This document shows positions 42,207 to 51,933 of a stretch of 64,000 nucleotides of DNA, piece by piece (position 1 is the stretch's first letter; the number at the start of each line of letters is the position of its first letter). The notes beneath the pieces were generated by a model. The model was not told the origin of the DNA. It was given only the letters and a program-made list of their open reading frames with translations, and did no database searches. The DNA comes from Nocardia miyunensis NBRC 108239 (GTDB lineage Bacteria > Actinomycetota > Actinomycetes > Mycobacteriales > Mycobacteriaceae): assembly GCF_001613065.1 (NCBI RefSeq), contig NZ_BDBQ01000091.1, forward strand, positions 1 to 64,000, given 5' to 3'. The translations under genes were made by a program, and so were the position numbers.

Positions 42207-42288
42207 CTTGCGGTAGGCGCCAGGGAGCACTACCGTCTCCAAGCCATCCGATACGGCCGAGCCCTCAATACTGACAGGAGCCGAAGCA

Positions 42289-43125
42289 ATGACTCTCCGT
42301 TTCACCGGTGCCGATGGCGTTGAATTGGCCGCGGAGCTCACCGGCCGGTGGGATGACCCACTGGTTGTCCTTCTCCACGGCGGAGGTCAGACCCGATCCG
42401 CCTGGGGCGGTGTTGCCGCTACACTGACCGCCGCCGGATATCTCGTGCTGTCACTCGACCTGCGCGGCCACGGCGACAGCGATTGGGCTGCCGATGGCAA
42501 TTACTCCATAGATGCCTATGCCGAAGATATCCGCCGGGCCGTACAGTGCCTGACCCGGCCCGCGGCGCTCGTCGGCGCCTCGCTCGGAGGACTCGCCAGC
42601 ATCATTGCGGCCGGCGAGTCGCCAGCCGTCGAATGCACCGCGCTGGTCCTGGTCGACGTCGTACCCCGATCGGACGAAGCCGGTAAGGCGGCGATCATGT
42701 CCTTCATGCTGGCCGACCAAGACGGCTTCACCTCCGTCGAGCACGCCGCCGAGGCGGTCGCCGGATACCTTCCGCATCGTCCACGGCCCGCGGACACCAC
42801 CGGCTTGCGAAAGAATCTGAGACGCCGAGATAACGGCCGCTATTACTGGCACTGGGACCCGCGAATGCTCGGCGAGGAAACGAGCCCGCGAAACATCAGC
42901 GAAGAAAGACTCGAGCAGGCCCTCGGAAATGTGCGGGCGCCGATTTTGCTCATCCGCGGCGATCGCAGCGAAATCGTGCGTGCGGAGAATGTGGCCGCTT
43001 TCCGAGCGGTCGTCCCGACTGCCGAATACGTCGAGGTCGCCGGGGCCGCGCACATGGTCGCCGGCGACCGCAACGATATGTTCGGCGGTGCGTTGATCGA
43101 GTTCCTCGACCGCCATGTGCGGTAA
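42289..43125 (+). CDS. alpha/beta hydrolase
   Basis: This 278-residue protein has the oxyanion HGGGQTRSAWGG, the nucleophile elbow VGASLGGLAS and a late His in AGAAHMVAGDRND, i.e. a Ser-His-Asp triad fold of the epoxide-hydrolase/meta-cleavage-hydrolase type. The substrate is not predictable. AGGAGC lies before the ATG. It has its own promoter and operator-like element, so it is a single-gene unit within the regulon. It might hydrolyse an ester made by the Baeyer-Villiger enzyme at 55995; that is an inference. Confidence 0.85.
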   Translation: MTLRFTGADGVELAAELTGRWDDPLVVLLHGGGQTRSAWGGVAATLTAAGYLVLSLDLRGHGDSDWAADGNYSIDAYAEDIRRAVQCLTRPAALVGASLGGLASIIAAGESPAVECTALVLVDVVPRSDEAGKAAIMSFMLADQDGFTSVEHAAEAVAGYLPHRPRPADTTGLRKNLRRRDNGRYYWHWDPRMLGEETSPRNISEERLEQALGNVRAPILLIRGDRSEIVRAENVAAFRAVVPTAEYVEVAGAAHMVAGDRNDMFGGALIEFLDRHVR

Positions 43126-43267
43126 GCCGACGTCCCGCTGCCGACCATACCTCTAGGGTCTGTGTCGAACTTGTTTCACGGAAGCTATTCCTTCCGGAAG
43201 CGGCCGAATTTGCCGTCGATTTCGGGAACATACGCAGCGACGGCCGTAACATCGGGTGCGACGTGCT

Positions 43268-43927
43268 TTACCTCGGTGCCTTGCCTGGCGTCAGGGCCGA
43301 GTCGATGCCGCCGATGTCGGTGATGAGCCAGTTTTTGTGACTGTCGACGGTCAGTTTGTAGGTGGCCGTGGATTGGATGCCGTCAGGTGCCTGACTGTTC
43401 TTGGTAAGCACGTTGACGAAGCAGTCGACCGAGTACGCCCCGTTCGACTCCGAGGTGACCTGGGCGGCGACCGGTGCGGCCGTCGACACCCACTGCAGCG
43501 GCGTGATGATCTGCTCCATGGAGGTGCCCGCCTGGGACAGGCGGGTGGACAGCTCCGGGCTCGTGCCCATGGTCAACCGGCCGCGCCACGAGGCCAGGTC
43601 GTGAAAGTCCATCTGCGCGGCGCCGGTGGCATAGTCCAGGGCCACCTGCTCGGCATGGGCCTGGGCGGCCATGCCGGCGTGCAGGTGATCGAGATCGTTC
43701 GATGTGGAGTGCAGCTGCCAGCCGAGCACGCCCAGGGCGATGACGACCGCGGCGGCCACCGCCGCGGACACGATCGTCTTCAGTTTGATGGCGGCTTCAC
43801 CGACGCTCTGTCCCCTGCGGACGACCGCGCCAACGGCCGCGGATCCGCGCTTGTGCTGCGGCGAATCGGTGTCGGCCGGCGCGTCGGGGCCGGGCTTGTC
43901 TTCGAACAGTGCTGTTTTCTGGGTCAT
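43268..43927 (-). CDS. Mce-associated membrane protein
   Basis: This 219-residue protein has a charged cytoplasmic N-terminus, one membrane helix (~49-69, TIVSAAVAAAVVIALGVLGW) and an extracytoplasmic NTF2-like domain. ATGAAQMDFHDLASWRGRL and the C-terminal YKLTVDSHKNWLITDIGGI are typical of Mce-associated (Mas) proteins found at the ends of mce operons. They are thought to stabilise the Mce complex. It is the last gene of the mce operon, 62 bp after mceF. The region 43126-43267 between it and the convergent hydrolase contains only a weak CGGAAG/CTTCCG hairpin (43179-43196). Confidence 0.82.
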   Translation of the reverse strand: MTQKTALFEDKPGPDAPADTDSPQHKRGSAAVGAVVRRGQSVGEAAIKLKTIVSAAVAAAVVIALGVLGWQLHSTSNDLDHLHAGMAAQAHAEQVALDYATGAAQMDFHDLASWRGRLTMGTSPELSTRLSQAGTSMEQIITPLQWVSTAAPVAAQVTSESNGAYSVDCFVNVLTKNSQAPDGIQSTATYKLTVDSHKNWLITDIGGIDSALTPGKAPR

Positions 43928-43989
43928 TCTTCCTGCTCTTCCTACTAACGGGCGGGTCGACGGTCGTTCGCTGTCAGTCCGGTATCGAC

Positions 43990-44952
43990 CTACTTTCCCG
44001 GCACGCGGAGGTGGATGGTGAGGCTGTCACCGGAATCGGTTGCGGCAAGCGCATTGTCGAGCACCTGGCCCACGTTCACCGTCGACATCGCCGCGGCACC
44101 GGCCCGCACGCCCGGCAGCAGATCCACACCGAGCGTGTGCAGATCGGTAGCATTCTTGTCCAGGAAACCCTGGAGGTCGACGAGGAACGGGCCCGCACCA
44201 TCCCGGATGCCGACCGTGGTTGGGCCCCTCCCCTGGGCGAACCGGATCCCGTTCAGCAATTCGCCGAAAGTGGAACCGAATTGCGCGATGGTCGGCGTGG
44301 TGTTGGCCAGGTCTGCGGGCACCTTCCCGCTGCGCAACAGCAAAGGCTGCATGGCCTTGAACACCGTGGTGAGACTGTCCGCCTGGTTGGTGATCATGGT
44401 GGCCAGCAGTTCACCGGCATGATTCAGGTTGCCCAGGACCTGGGTGTCGTCGGGCAGGGAGACGTTCAACTCATGGAAGACGTCCCGAATCTTGTCCGGA
44501 TCGACCTGTTCGAGCATGCGGGTCAACCGCGCCGACAGCTCCTTGAAGGTGGTCGGCACCGTCACCTCCGCGGGGTTGACGGTGGCATGATTCGCCAGAT
44601 ACGGGCCCGATTCGGTGTCCGGGGTGACCGCGACGTAGGCCTCACCCAGCGCGGACAGGTTGTCCACCCGAAACTGGCTGTCGGACGGGATCCGATACCC
44701 GTCATCGTATTTCATCGCCACCGACGCCCCCTCGGCCGAAGAGGTGATGTCGGTGACGTGACCGATCTGGACACCACGCAGCAGCACCCGGGAACCGATG
44801 ACAAGGCCGTTGGTGTCCGGCACCGCCATACTGACGGTGCGCACGTGCTCCATGACCCCGGTCTCGAGACCGAGGTGATCCATGTAGACGAACGACGCCA
44901 CCGCCAGCGCCGCCATCCCGGCAACGGAAATACGTGTCTTAGTGAGGATCAT
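43990..44952 (-). CDS. mceF: Mce-family protein, F position
   Basis: This 320-residue protein has an N-terminal membrane anchor (ISVAGMAALAVASFVYM) and an MlaD/Mce domain at about 40-115 with GSRVLLRGVQIGHVTDI and LSALGEAYVAVTP, then the helical Mce C-terminal domain. Mce subunits form a hexameric tunnel across the periplasm for lipid transport. It is sixth in the mceA-F series; its start overlaps the mceE stop by 4 bp. Confidence 0.9.
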   Translation of the reverse strand: MILTKTRISVAGMAALAVASFVYMDHLGLETGVMEHVRTVSMAVPDTNGLVIGSRVLLRGVQIGHVTDITSSAEGASVAMKYDDGYRIPSDSQFRVDNLSALGEAYVAVTPDTESGPYLANHATVNPAEVTVPTTFKELSARLTRMLEQVDPDKIRDVFHELNVSLPDDTQVLGNLNHAGELLATMITNQADSLTTVFKAMQPLLLRSGKVPADLANTTPTIAQFGSTFGELLNGIRFAQGRGPTTVGIRDGAGPFLVDLQGFLDKNATDLHTLGVDLLPGVRAGAAAMSTVNVGQVLDNALAATDSGDSLTIHLRVPGK

Positions 44953-45956
44953 TTCACCGCTCCCAGCATGCGCAGCACATTCTCCACATCACCGATCACC
45001 TGATCGCCCTTTGCGGATTGCACCGACCGAATGTTCACCGACGGGTCCTTCACGAACGGCGCCACCGTGTTCTGCAGGAAGTTGGTCAGCTTGTCCGAGG
45101 AGGTGACGTCGTAGATGTCGCGGATCTGCCCGCCGGCATTGGCCAGCGAGTCCAGCATCGGGACCATCCAGAGCCCGCCCTTGAAGATGCTGCCGATTGC
45201 GGGCAGAATCTGCGCAATATACGAGACGATGTCCTTGGCCGCCAGATACCAGAAACGTACTCCGTGCTGGGAGAATATCTCGGCGAGGGTGGGGTTGTTG
45301 GCGTCGATCGCGGCGGCGGTGGCGTTGGCGCCGTTGAGCATCCGGTCGATCTGGCCGGTGTTCCGGGACAGGTCGTGGAAATCGGCGGCCACGACCGAGG
45401 CCATGTTCTGCACATCGGGCAGATTCGGCATCACCCGGTTGATCCGGGTCATCGCGTCCTCCACCTTCTGGATGCTGCCGCCGTTGACGAAGTAGGCCAG
45501 CACCGCCATGGTGTCCTCGAGCTGCGGCGGAGACGTGGTGCGGCTCACCGGAATAACGCCATCCGGCTGCAGCACAGTGGTCATGGGCGTGTTCGGGTCG
45601 TGATCCAGCTCGAGATAGGTGTCACCGAGCAGGGTGTCCTGGCGGATGATCGCGTGCGCGTCGACCGGCACCCGGGTGCCGGCCTTCATCTGCACGGCCA
45701 CCGACACATCCCGGCCCGGGGACACATCCACGCTGTGCACCACCCCCACGCGCAGGCCGTCCATCATGACGTCCGCACCCGCGGGCAGGTTCATCACGCT
45801 GGCGAACTGCACGGTCAGGTCGTACGACTTGCCGATCCCACCCGTCACCGACGGCAGATCGTTCGGGCCCAGCGAGCACGCGGTGCTGGTCACCACGACA
45901 CTGCAGCACAATGCGGCCGCGCCCATACCGGCCTTGAGCCTGGTCGAGAGTTTCAT
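44949..45956 (-). CDS. mceE: Mce-family lipoprotein, E position
   Basis: This 335-residue protein starts with a signal sequence (LKAGMGAAALCCSVVVTSTAC) ending in a lipobox-like STAC at Cys27. This is the lipoprotein form expected at the E position of mce operons (LprK-like). The MlaD domain follows (PAGADVMMDGLRVGVVHSV, DTLLGDTYLELDHD). Acylation would anchor it outside the membrane. ATGA overlaps link it to both neighbours. Confidence 0.9.
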   Translation of the reverse strand: MKLSTRLKAGMGAAALCCSVVVTSTACSLGPNDLPSVTGGIGKSYDLTVQFASVMNLPAGADVMMDGLRVGVVHSVDVSPGRDVSVAVQMKAGTRVPVDAHAIIRQDTLLGDTYLELDHDPNTPMTTVLQPDGVIPVSRTTSPPQLEDTMAVLAYFVNGGSIQKVEDAMTRINRVMPNLPDVQNMASVVAADFHDLSRNTGQIDRMLNGANATAAAIDANNPTLAEIFSQHGVRFWYLAAKDIVSYIAQILPAIGSIFKGGLWMVPMLDSLANAGGQIRDIYDVTSSDKLTNFLQNTVAPFVKDPSVNIRSVQSAKGDQVIGDVENVLRMLGAVK

Positions 45957-47056
45957 CTACTTCCCTTCGCAACAACCAGGTCCAGCAGCCGCAACGCGGA
46001 CACCTGGACATGCCCGCCCGCGTTGGTGCAACTGCCCGCGGTCATGTGGTTGAGCACATCGCACATCTGCCCCGCGTCGGGCGCATTCACCTGCACCGTC
46101 GGCGGCTGGTAGGCCACGGCCAGCCCGCCCGGGCTGTGCGACTGTTGCCGCAGCACCGAAGCCACCGACGGGATCGAATCCACCAGTCCCGCAAGATCCT
46201 TCGAATGACCCGCCGCCAGATGGATCGCATCGGACACCGGGCCATCCAGCGACGGCCACAGCAAGTCGCCGTAGTCGGACTGGATCATGTACAGCGTGGC
46301 GACCAGCCACCCGACAGAACCGACGGCGACTTTGTTCGCAGCCGCAATCAGATCGGTAGCGGCCGGCGCGATCGTGGGCGCCTGGTCGAGGATCGACTGA
46401 ATGGTCGCCCATTTCTTCAGCGCTTCGTCGCTCATGGGCGCCATGTTGTGGATGATCGAGCCGATGTCCGAGACGAACTGGTTCGGGCTCGACATCGCCT
46501 CCGAGGCATGCTGCATCATCTGGCTGGCCAGCTCGCCGTTGCCGTGCATGGCCTTGTCGAAACCGTCGACCGCCTGCTGGAAGCTCTTCTTGTTGTCGTT
46601 CGGGCTCATCGCATCGATGAAATCCGCCGCCGACCCGGCGATCTGGGAAATACTCTTCGGTGTGAACGTCCGCGAAGTCGGAACACACAGGCCCGCAGCC
46701 AGTTTCGGACCGGAAGTGTAGTTACCGACCAATTCCAGGCTGCGATCGGCCAGCAGCGACTTCGAGCGCGTCACCGCCTTCACATCCGCCGGATACGCCC
46801 GCCCGGCATCGAGACTGAAAGTGACCTTTACGTGATCGCCCTCCGGGTGCACACTCTCGACGTGCCCGACCTTGAAACCCATCTGAGTCACCGGATTCCC
46901 CGGATACAGACCCACCGTGTCGGACATGTCGGCACAAAAGCCCGATCCTCCGCCGGACCCGCCGCCGTCGGTGCTAGCCGCGTATCCCACCGCACCGGTG
47001 GCCGCGAGGCCCACCACCACGGCGGACACGAGCGCTACTTTGCGATTCTTCTTCAT
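45953..47056 (-). CDS. mceD: Mce-family protein, D position
   Basis: This 367-residue protein has a short basic N-terminus (MKKNRKVALVSAVVVGLAA), a glycine/serine-rich linker and an MlaD domain with PGNPVTQMGFKVGHVESV and SLLADRSLELVGNY, then a long helical part ending in a Cys-containing region (GQMCDVLNHMTAGSCT). The start at 47056 is one base after the mceC stop. The frame continues upstream, but the extra residues belong to another frame of mceC. Confidence 0.88.
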   Translation of the reverse strand: MKKNRKVALVSAVVVGLAATGAVGYAASTDGGGSGGGSGFCADMSDTVGLYPGNPVTQMGFKVGHVESVHPEGDHVKVTFSLDAGRAYPADVKAVTRSKSLLADRSLELVGNYTSGPKLAAGLCVPTSRTFTPKSISQIAGSAADFIDAMSPNDNKKSFQQAVDGFDKAMHGNGELASQMMQHASEAMSSPNQFVSDIGSIIHNMAPMSDEALKKWATIQSILDQAPTIAPAATDLIAAANKVAVGSVGWLVATLYMIQSDYGDLLWPSLDGPVSDAIHLAAGHSKDLAGLVDSIPSVASVLRQQSHSPGGLAVAYQPPTVQVNAPDAGQMCDVLNHMTAGSCTNAGGHVQVSALRLLDLVVAKGSR

Positions 47057-47057
47057 C

Positions 47058-48071
47058 TCAGCACGCCCGTCCGGGAAGCGGGACACAGATGTCCGCGGCC
47101 GATATCGTTCCCCCACCCAGGGTCGCCAGCCCGTCCGGTCCCAGCCACGCCGCCAGCCGGTCCCGCAGGTTCTCGAGCTGGTCCAGGGCCGGGCCCATCG
47201 AGGTCTGGAAGTCGGTGATCGAGGACCGCAGCTTCTCGATCATCGGCTTGATCTGGGGGTTGTGCTCGAGCAGGAAACGCATCACCGGCGTCACCCGATA
47301 CAACACGTCACCCAGCAGCCGGTAGGCCTCGTTGAATCCGACGTGGGTGTTGTCATAGGTGGTCAGGACCATCTCGGTTTTGCGCAGGAGTTCGAACACC
47401 CACTCGCGGCTGCTGTTGAACGACTGCAGATATTCCGAGGCCAGATCGGTGATCGTGCGGACCTGCTCGCGTTGCTGGTCCATCACGGTCGCGATGCTGT
47501 TCATGCCCTGGATGATCGAGGAGACTGAGGACGAATTGTGTTGCAGCGCTTGGGCTACCTGATCGATGTTGGCGTCGATCGTGCCGCCCTTGACGTTGTC
47601 CGTGGTGTGCGGCACGGCCTGCAGCACGTCGCCGATCGAGTACGGGACGCTGACGTGATCGACCGGAATCACCTTCTCGCCCAACGCTTCGGTGCCCGCC
47701 GGAACCACGGTCACCGCATAACCACCGACCGGGGTCAGCATCCTGACCTCGACCGTGGAATCCGTGCCAACGAACGTGCTGTCGGAGACCCGGGCCTCGA
47801 CCTGCACCGTGGCCGGCCGGATCGACACCCTCGATACCTTGCCGACATCGATACCGGCCACGCGCACGCTCTCCCCGACATTGATCGAGGAGGCGTCGGT
47901 GGTCTCGAACCGGATCGTCTTCTGGTTCATCGGACGCATATACAGCAGCCCCGCCGCCGCCAGGGCGATCACCGCGACCAGCACCACCACCGAGCCCAAC
48001 AGCATGTGGCTGTGCCGAATCCGGCCCAGCACGGCCTTCACGCCGGCGGCCGGTTGCCTTACTTGTTGCAT
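47058..48071 (-). CDS. mceC: Mce-family protein, C position
   Basis: This 337-residue protein has one N-terminal membrane helix (MLLGSVVVLVAVIALAAAGL), an MlaD domain (INVGESVRVAGIDVGKVSRV, LTPVGGYAVTVVP) and a helical C-terminal region. It ends with two Cys (DICVPLPGRAC) that may form a disulfide outside the cell. Its start lies inside the end of mceB (13-bp overlap), a tight coupling usual in mce operons. Confidence 0.9.
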   Translation of the reverse strand: MQQVRQPAAGVKAVLGRIRHSHMLLGSVVVLVAVIALAAAGLLYMRPMNQKTIRFETTDASSINVGESVRVAGIDVGKVSRVSIRPATVQVEARVSDSTFVGTDSTVEVRMLTPVGGYAVTVVPAGTEALGEKVIPVDHVSVPYSIGDVLQAVPHTTDNVKGGTIDANIDQVAQALQHNSSSVSSIIQGMNSIATVMDQQREQVRTITDLASEYLQSFNSSREWVFELLRKTEMVLTTYDNTHVGFNEAYRLLGDVLYRVTPVMRFLLEHNPQIKPMIEKLRSSITDFQTSMGPALDQLENLRDRLAAWLGPDGLATLGGGTISAADICVPLPGRAC

Positions 48072-49066
48072 GCCACGACCTCACTGCCGTTGAGCAGGAC
48101 CTTGACGTCCGTAGGAAGTTTCACCACGCCCTTGCTGCAGCCCAGGGTTTGCCCGGCCGCCATCGCCGGCAACTGCAAACCGGCGATGGTCACCGGCAGC
48201 AACCGCAACGCATTCGCTGCGGCGGGCAGTGAGGAGAACGTGTGCTGCAGCAACTGGTCGACATCGAACTCGCCATTCAAACCGAGCTCGACGATCAAAC
48301 GGTGCACCGGGGTCATGAACTCCGGTCCGAAAGTACTGGTCTCGTAGAACTTGTCCAGGATGGAATTCGCCTTGTCGATCGGGATCTCCGCCGCATGCAT
48401 GAAATCCATGACCTGCGGCGAACGACCGCCCATCGAGTCCGAGATGTGCGCGATATTCGAGGTCAGCGTCGAGATCACCTGCTGACGATCACGCGCCATA
48501 TCCGCCAGCTTCTGGACGCTGTCCATCATCGGCGCCAAACCTCCACCGTCGCCCTGCAACACGGTGATCGCGTTCTGGGTGAACGCGTTGATCTGATCGG
48601 TGCTCATCGTGGCCAGCACCGGCTGCAAACCGTTGAACAGCTGCGTGATATCGAACGACGGCCGCGTCTGCTGGGTCGTCAGATGATCGATCCGCTGACC
48701 GGGCTGGGCGGGAACCTGCAGATCCACATACCGGATACCGGTCAGGTTCTGGTACTTCACCGCCAGCACCGTATTGTCGGTCAGCTCGAACGGCTTCTCC
48801 AGCGTGAACCCCACTTTCGCGATACTGCGGCCGCCCTGACGGATCAGGTCGATCGAGGTCACCTTGCCGACCTGCACACCCTTACTGCGAATATCACCAT
48901 CGACGTGCAAACCCGACACATCGGTGAAATCCGCGACATAGTGCCGATCCGCGTGCTCGTCCGGGTTCTTGATCCCATTGACCACGATCACGGTCAGCAA
49001 GGCCGCCACCACGCCCGCACACGCCAGCTTCACCAGCGTCGCAACCAATGTGACCTTCGGGCTCAT
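48059..49066 (-). CDS. mceB: Mce-family protein, B position
   Basis: This 335-residue protein has an N-terminal membrane helix (LACAGVVAALLTVIVVNGI), an MlaD domain with GDIRSKGVQVGKVTSIDLI and YQNLTGIRYVDLQVPA, and the typical C-terminal helical domain ending with conserved Cys (TLGCSKGVVKLPTDVKVLL). Its ATG overlaps the mceA stop. One of six non-identical subunits of the predicted hexamer. Confidence 0.9.
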   Translation of the reverse strand: MSPKVTLVATLVKLACAGVVAALLTVIVVNGIKNPDEHADRHYVADFTDVSGLHVDGDIRSKGVQVGKVTSIDLIRQGGRSIAKVGFTLEKPFELTDNTVLAVKYQNLTGIRYVDLQVPAQPGQRIDHLTTQQTRPSFDITQLFNGLQPVLATMSTDQINAFTQNAITVLQGDGGGLAPMMDSVQKLADMARDRQQVISTLTSNIAHISDSMGGRSPQVMDFMHAAEIPIDKANSILDKFYETSTFGPEFMTPVHRLIVELGLNGEFDVDQLLQHTFSSLPAAANALRLLPVTIAGLQLPAMAAGQTLGCSKGVVKLPTDVKVLLNGSEVVACNK

Positions 49067-50157
49067 CGCTCGGCCCCCTGCCCCGGAACCTGCGGCAGAC
49101 CGGTCGCCGCCAGCGGTGCGGCCATGCCGGGCAGATCATCGAGCACCACCCGCATGTTCAACGTCTTCGAGCCCTCGGGCCCATTGCTGAACGCGCGGTT
49201 GTAGCGATCCACCAGCGTCGAGAGCTTGCCGGGCATCGCGCCACCGTCCATCATGTGCGGCAACGCATCCACCAAAGCCTGCACCAACTGAACATCCGGC
49301 GTGAGCTCGTGCTCATGCGAGGCCAGCAACTTGCCCGCCGACCCGAACAAGCCGGTCGCGGCCAGGCCCAGGCCCTTATCGATATCGGAGAACGCGGCCT
49401 CGTTCGCACCGAAGGAGCCGCCGGGCCCGGACTTGTTGTAATCGTCGTTGTATATGTTGTACAACATGTCGATCGCCTGCTGACTGAATGCCGGCAGCAC
49501 CTGCAGAATATCGTCGGCACGGCCGAACAATTCGCTCGGCATCGCCTGCTGGGCCTTGGCCACGCGGTCGGCGAACACGATGCCGGTCTGAATCATCGGA
49601 GTCAGGCCGTCGGTGTACTTGATGACCTTGTTCAGAGACTGGATCATCGAATCGGTCAGCGTGCCGTCGATCGCGATCGACCCCTTCTGCAGCATCGTCG
49701 ACATGGTGAAATCACCCGTCGGCATCCGATTCAGCACCTGACCCGAAGCCAGCTGCTTGCCACCGGTCTTGGTGACGAGGTTGACCGCGCTGATACCGAA
49801 GTAGTTCTCGGGACGGAAGTCGACGTCGAAGTCGTCGGTCAAACCATGCACCTGGCCCGGGTTCAGCAACAGGCTCATCCGCACGACCCCGTCGCCGTGA
49901 TTGGCCAGATCGGTGAGCTCGCCAACCTCGGCGCCGTGCAGGATCACCTTGGTGCCCTTACCGACACCGGGCGCGACGGACGGGACATCGACGCTCAGCG
50001 GCATTCCGCTGGGCTTTTCCACGTGGGGACGAACCCACACCATGCCCACCACCACCACGGCCACGATCGCGATCATGGCGACCGCGGCGATGGTGACGAC
50101 GCGGGTCTGCTGGGCGTCGGTACCGCGCAGGAAGTCCTGGTTTCTCGGTTTGCTCAT
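49063..50157 (-). CDS. mceA: Mce-family protein, A position
   Basis: This 364-residue protein has a cytoplasmic N-terminus, a membrane helix (~20-42, VTIAAVAMIAIVAVVVVGMV), an MlaD domain (GKGTKVILHGAEVGELTDL, ENYFGISAVNLV) and a helical domain rich in Met, Asp and Gln. First mce gene after the permeases, 4 bp after yrbEB. Sequence alone does not reveal the cargo; the operon context suggests a lipid or terpenoid substrate for the catabolic genes around it. Confidence 0.9.
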   Translation of the reverse strand: MSKPRNQDFLRGTDAQQTRVVTIAAVAMIAIVAVVVVGMVWVRPHVEKPSGMPLSVDVPSVAPGVGKGTKVILHGAEVGELTDLANHGDGVVRMSLLLNPGQVHGLTDDFDVDFRPENYFGISAVNLVTKTGGKQLASGQVLNRMPTGDFTMSTMLQKGSIAIDGTLTDSMIQSLNKVIKYTDGLTPMIQTGIVFADRVAKAQQAMPSELFGRADDILQVLPAFSQQAIDMLYNIYNDDYNKSGPGGSFGANEAAFSDIDKGLGLAATGLFGSAGKLLASHEHELTPDVQLVQALVDALPHMMDGGAMPGKLSTLVDRYNRAFSNGPEGSKTLNMRVVLDDLPGMAAPLAATGLPQVPGQGAER

Positions 50158-50161
50158 CGCC

Positions 50162-51043
50162 TTATCCTTTGAAGACCAACATGGGACTCAAACCCCAGAT
50201 GGCCACTGTCATTGCAAAGTTCAACACCACGATCGCCACCAGGCTGGCGCGGATCGCCCGCCCCGACGCCGCACCCACACCGGCCGGCCCGCCGCTGGCG
50301 AAGTATCCGTAGTAGCAATGGATCAGGGTCACGATCACGCAGAAGACCAGCACCTTGGCCAGCGATGCCCCCAGATCCGGCAGCGTCAGCATCTGCGTGA
50401 AGTAGTGGTCGTAGGTGCCCGCAGCCTGATTGTCGAAGACCTTCACGATGAACCCGCAAGTGAAGAAACTGACCACCAGTGCCATCAGATACCCGGGCAG
50501 CACGATCAACATCCCACCGATCACCCGGGTACCCACCACGAACGGAATCGCCTGCAAGCCCATCGATTCGGTCGCATCGATCTCCTCCGAGATCCGCATC
50601 GCACCGATCTCCGCGGTCATGCGGCATCCCGCCTGCGCGGCGAATCCGATACCGGTGATGATCGGCGCGATCACCCGGAGATTGCCGAACGACCCGACGA
50701 TTCCGGTCAACGCACCGAATCCCAGCAGATTGAACGCCATGAACGCCTCGATCGCCACCACCGCGCCGACCGCCACCCCCAGGAACAGCATCAGGCTCAC
50801 CACACCGCCGTCGACGATCAGCGACCCACTCCCCCAGGCCATCCCGTTCATCGTCTTCCACGTCGCGGACCGGTAATGCTTGACCGTCTTCGGCAACAGG
50901 ATCAGCGTCTTGCCGGTGAACACCCCGACCTGACCGATCTCACCGAGCATGTCGGAAAGCCGGCGCCCGGCCGACCGGACCGGCCGCATCAGCACCGAGG
51001 AGAACGGCGCCGGAACGTATTTCGAAGCAGGAGTGGTCATCAT
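50162..51043 (-). CDS. yrbEB: YrbE/MlaE-type permease, B position
   Basis: This 293-residue MlaE-family integral membrane protein has several helices (for example VVSLMLFLGVAVGAVVAIEA, VIGGMLIVLPGYLMALVVSF, VLVFCVIVTLIHCYYGYF). The cytoplasmic coupling motif ISEEIDATESMGLQAIPF contacts the ATPase. Start ATG 51043 overlaps the yrbEA stop (TGATG); a second ATG directly follows. With YrbEA it forms the permease core driven by MceG. Confidence 0.92.
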   Translation of the reverse strand: MMTTPASKYVPAPFSSVLMRPVRSAGRRLSDMLGEIGQVGVFTGKTLILLPKTVKHYRSATWKTMNGMAWGSGSLIVDGGVVSLMLFLGVAVGAVVAIEAFMAFNLLGFGALTGIVGSFGNLRVIAPIITGIGFAAQAGCRMTAEIGAMRISEEIDATESMGLQAIPFVVGTRVIGGMLIVLPGYLMALVVSFFTCGFIVKVFDNQAAGTYDHYFTQMLTLPDLGASLAKVLVFCVIVTLIHCYYGYFASGGPAGVGAASGRAIRASLVAIVVLNFAMTVAIWGLSPMLVFKG

Positions 51044-51933
51044 CACGCCAATCGGTCCGGGAAGAACATCGTCTGCAACTGGGTGATCAGCAGGTTCATC
51101 ACGAAGATGCAGAACACACTCAGCACCACCGACGCATTCACCGCATTCGCCACGCCCTTCGGGCCGCCCTTGGCCTCCAGGCCGCGCAGACTCGCGATCA
51201 ACACCACGATCACCGCGAACACCAACGCCTTCAACACCGAGAACGCCAAATCCGTGGTCGTGGCAAACGCGCCGAACGAAGCCCAGAAGCTTCCCGGCAC
51301 AACATGATTCACATTCGCCGAAATAATCAGGCCAGCGAACACACCGGCCGCCACGATGATGATGCACAGAATGGGTGCGATCGCGACCATCGCCAACAAG
51401 CGCGGCATCACCAACCGCTCCACCGGATCCACACCCATCACTCGCATGGCGTCGATCTCCTCACGGATCGAGCGCGCACCCAGGTCCGAGGCGATCGCCG
51501 ACGCGGCCGCACCACTCATCAGCAGGCCCGCGGCCATCGGCGCGCCCTGACCGACCACACCCAGACCCGACGCCGCGCCCGCCAGTGAGTTGGCGCCGAC
51601 CTGGTTCATGATGCCGCCGACCTCGACCGCGACCTCCGCACCGACCGGGATCGCCATCAACAGCGCCGGCAGTGAGGTCACCTTCAACAACGTCCACATC
51701 TGATCCACAACCTCGCCCATCGGCAGGCGCATGCGGACCAGATCCACGAACGTGTACCGCAACACCTCCACGGTGAGCTCGGCCGTGCGGCCGATTGTCG
51801 CCAGTGAGCGGGCCGGCCGCTCCTTCAGTTGCGTCCCCACCCGCGACAGGACCGAGGTCCCCCGCAACTGCGGTTCGGGCGCGGAGCCCGGCTGCTGCGG
51901 CTGCGTGAGCGGAGGCCGTACTGTGGTGGTCAT
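51043..51933 (-). CDS. yrbEA: YrbE/MlaE-type permease, A position
   Basis: This 296-residue MlaE-family permease has the coupling motif REEIDAMRVMGVDPVERLVMP and helices such as LLAMVAIAPILCIIIVAAGV and VLKALVFAVIVVLIASLRGL. I start at ATG 51933 (MTTTVRPPLTQPQQ) with GAAGGG upstream; the 48-residue extension in the frame looks like untranslated leader. A ~300-bp leader without a gene separates it from the small ORF and mceG. Confidence 0.92.
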   Translation of the reverse strand: MTTTVRPPLTQPQQPGSAPEPQLRGTSVLSRVGTQLKERPARSLATIGRTAELTVEVLRYTFVDLVRMRLPMGEVVDQMWTLLKVTSLPALLMAIPVGAEVAVEVGGIMNQVGANSLAGAASGLGVVGQGAPMAAGLLMSGAAASAIASDLGARSIREEIDAMRVMGVDPVERLVMPRLLAMVAIAPILCIIIVAAGVFAGLIISANVNHVVPGSFWASFGAFATTTDLAFSVLKALVFAVIVVLIASLRGLEAKGGPKGVANAVNASVVLSVFCIFVMNLLITQLQTMFFPDRLA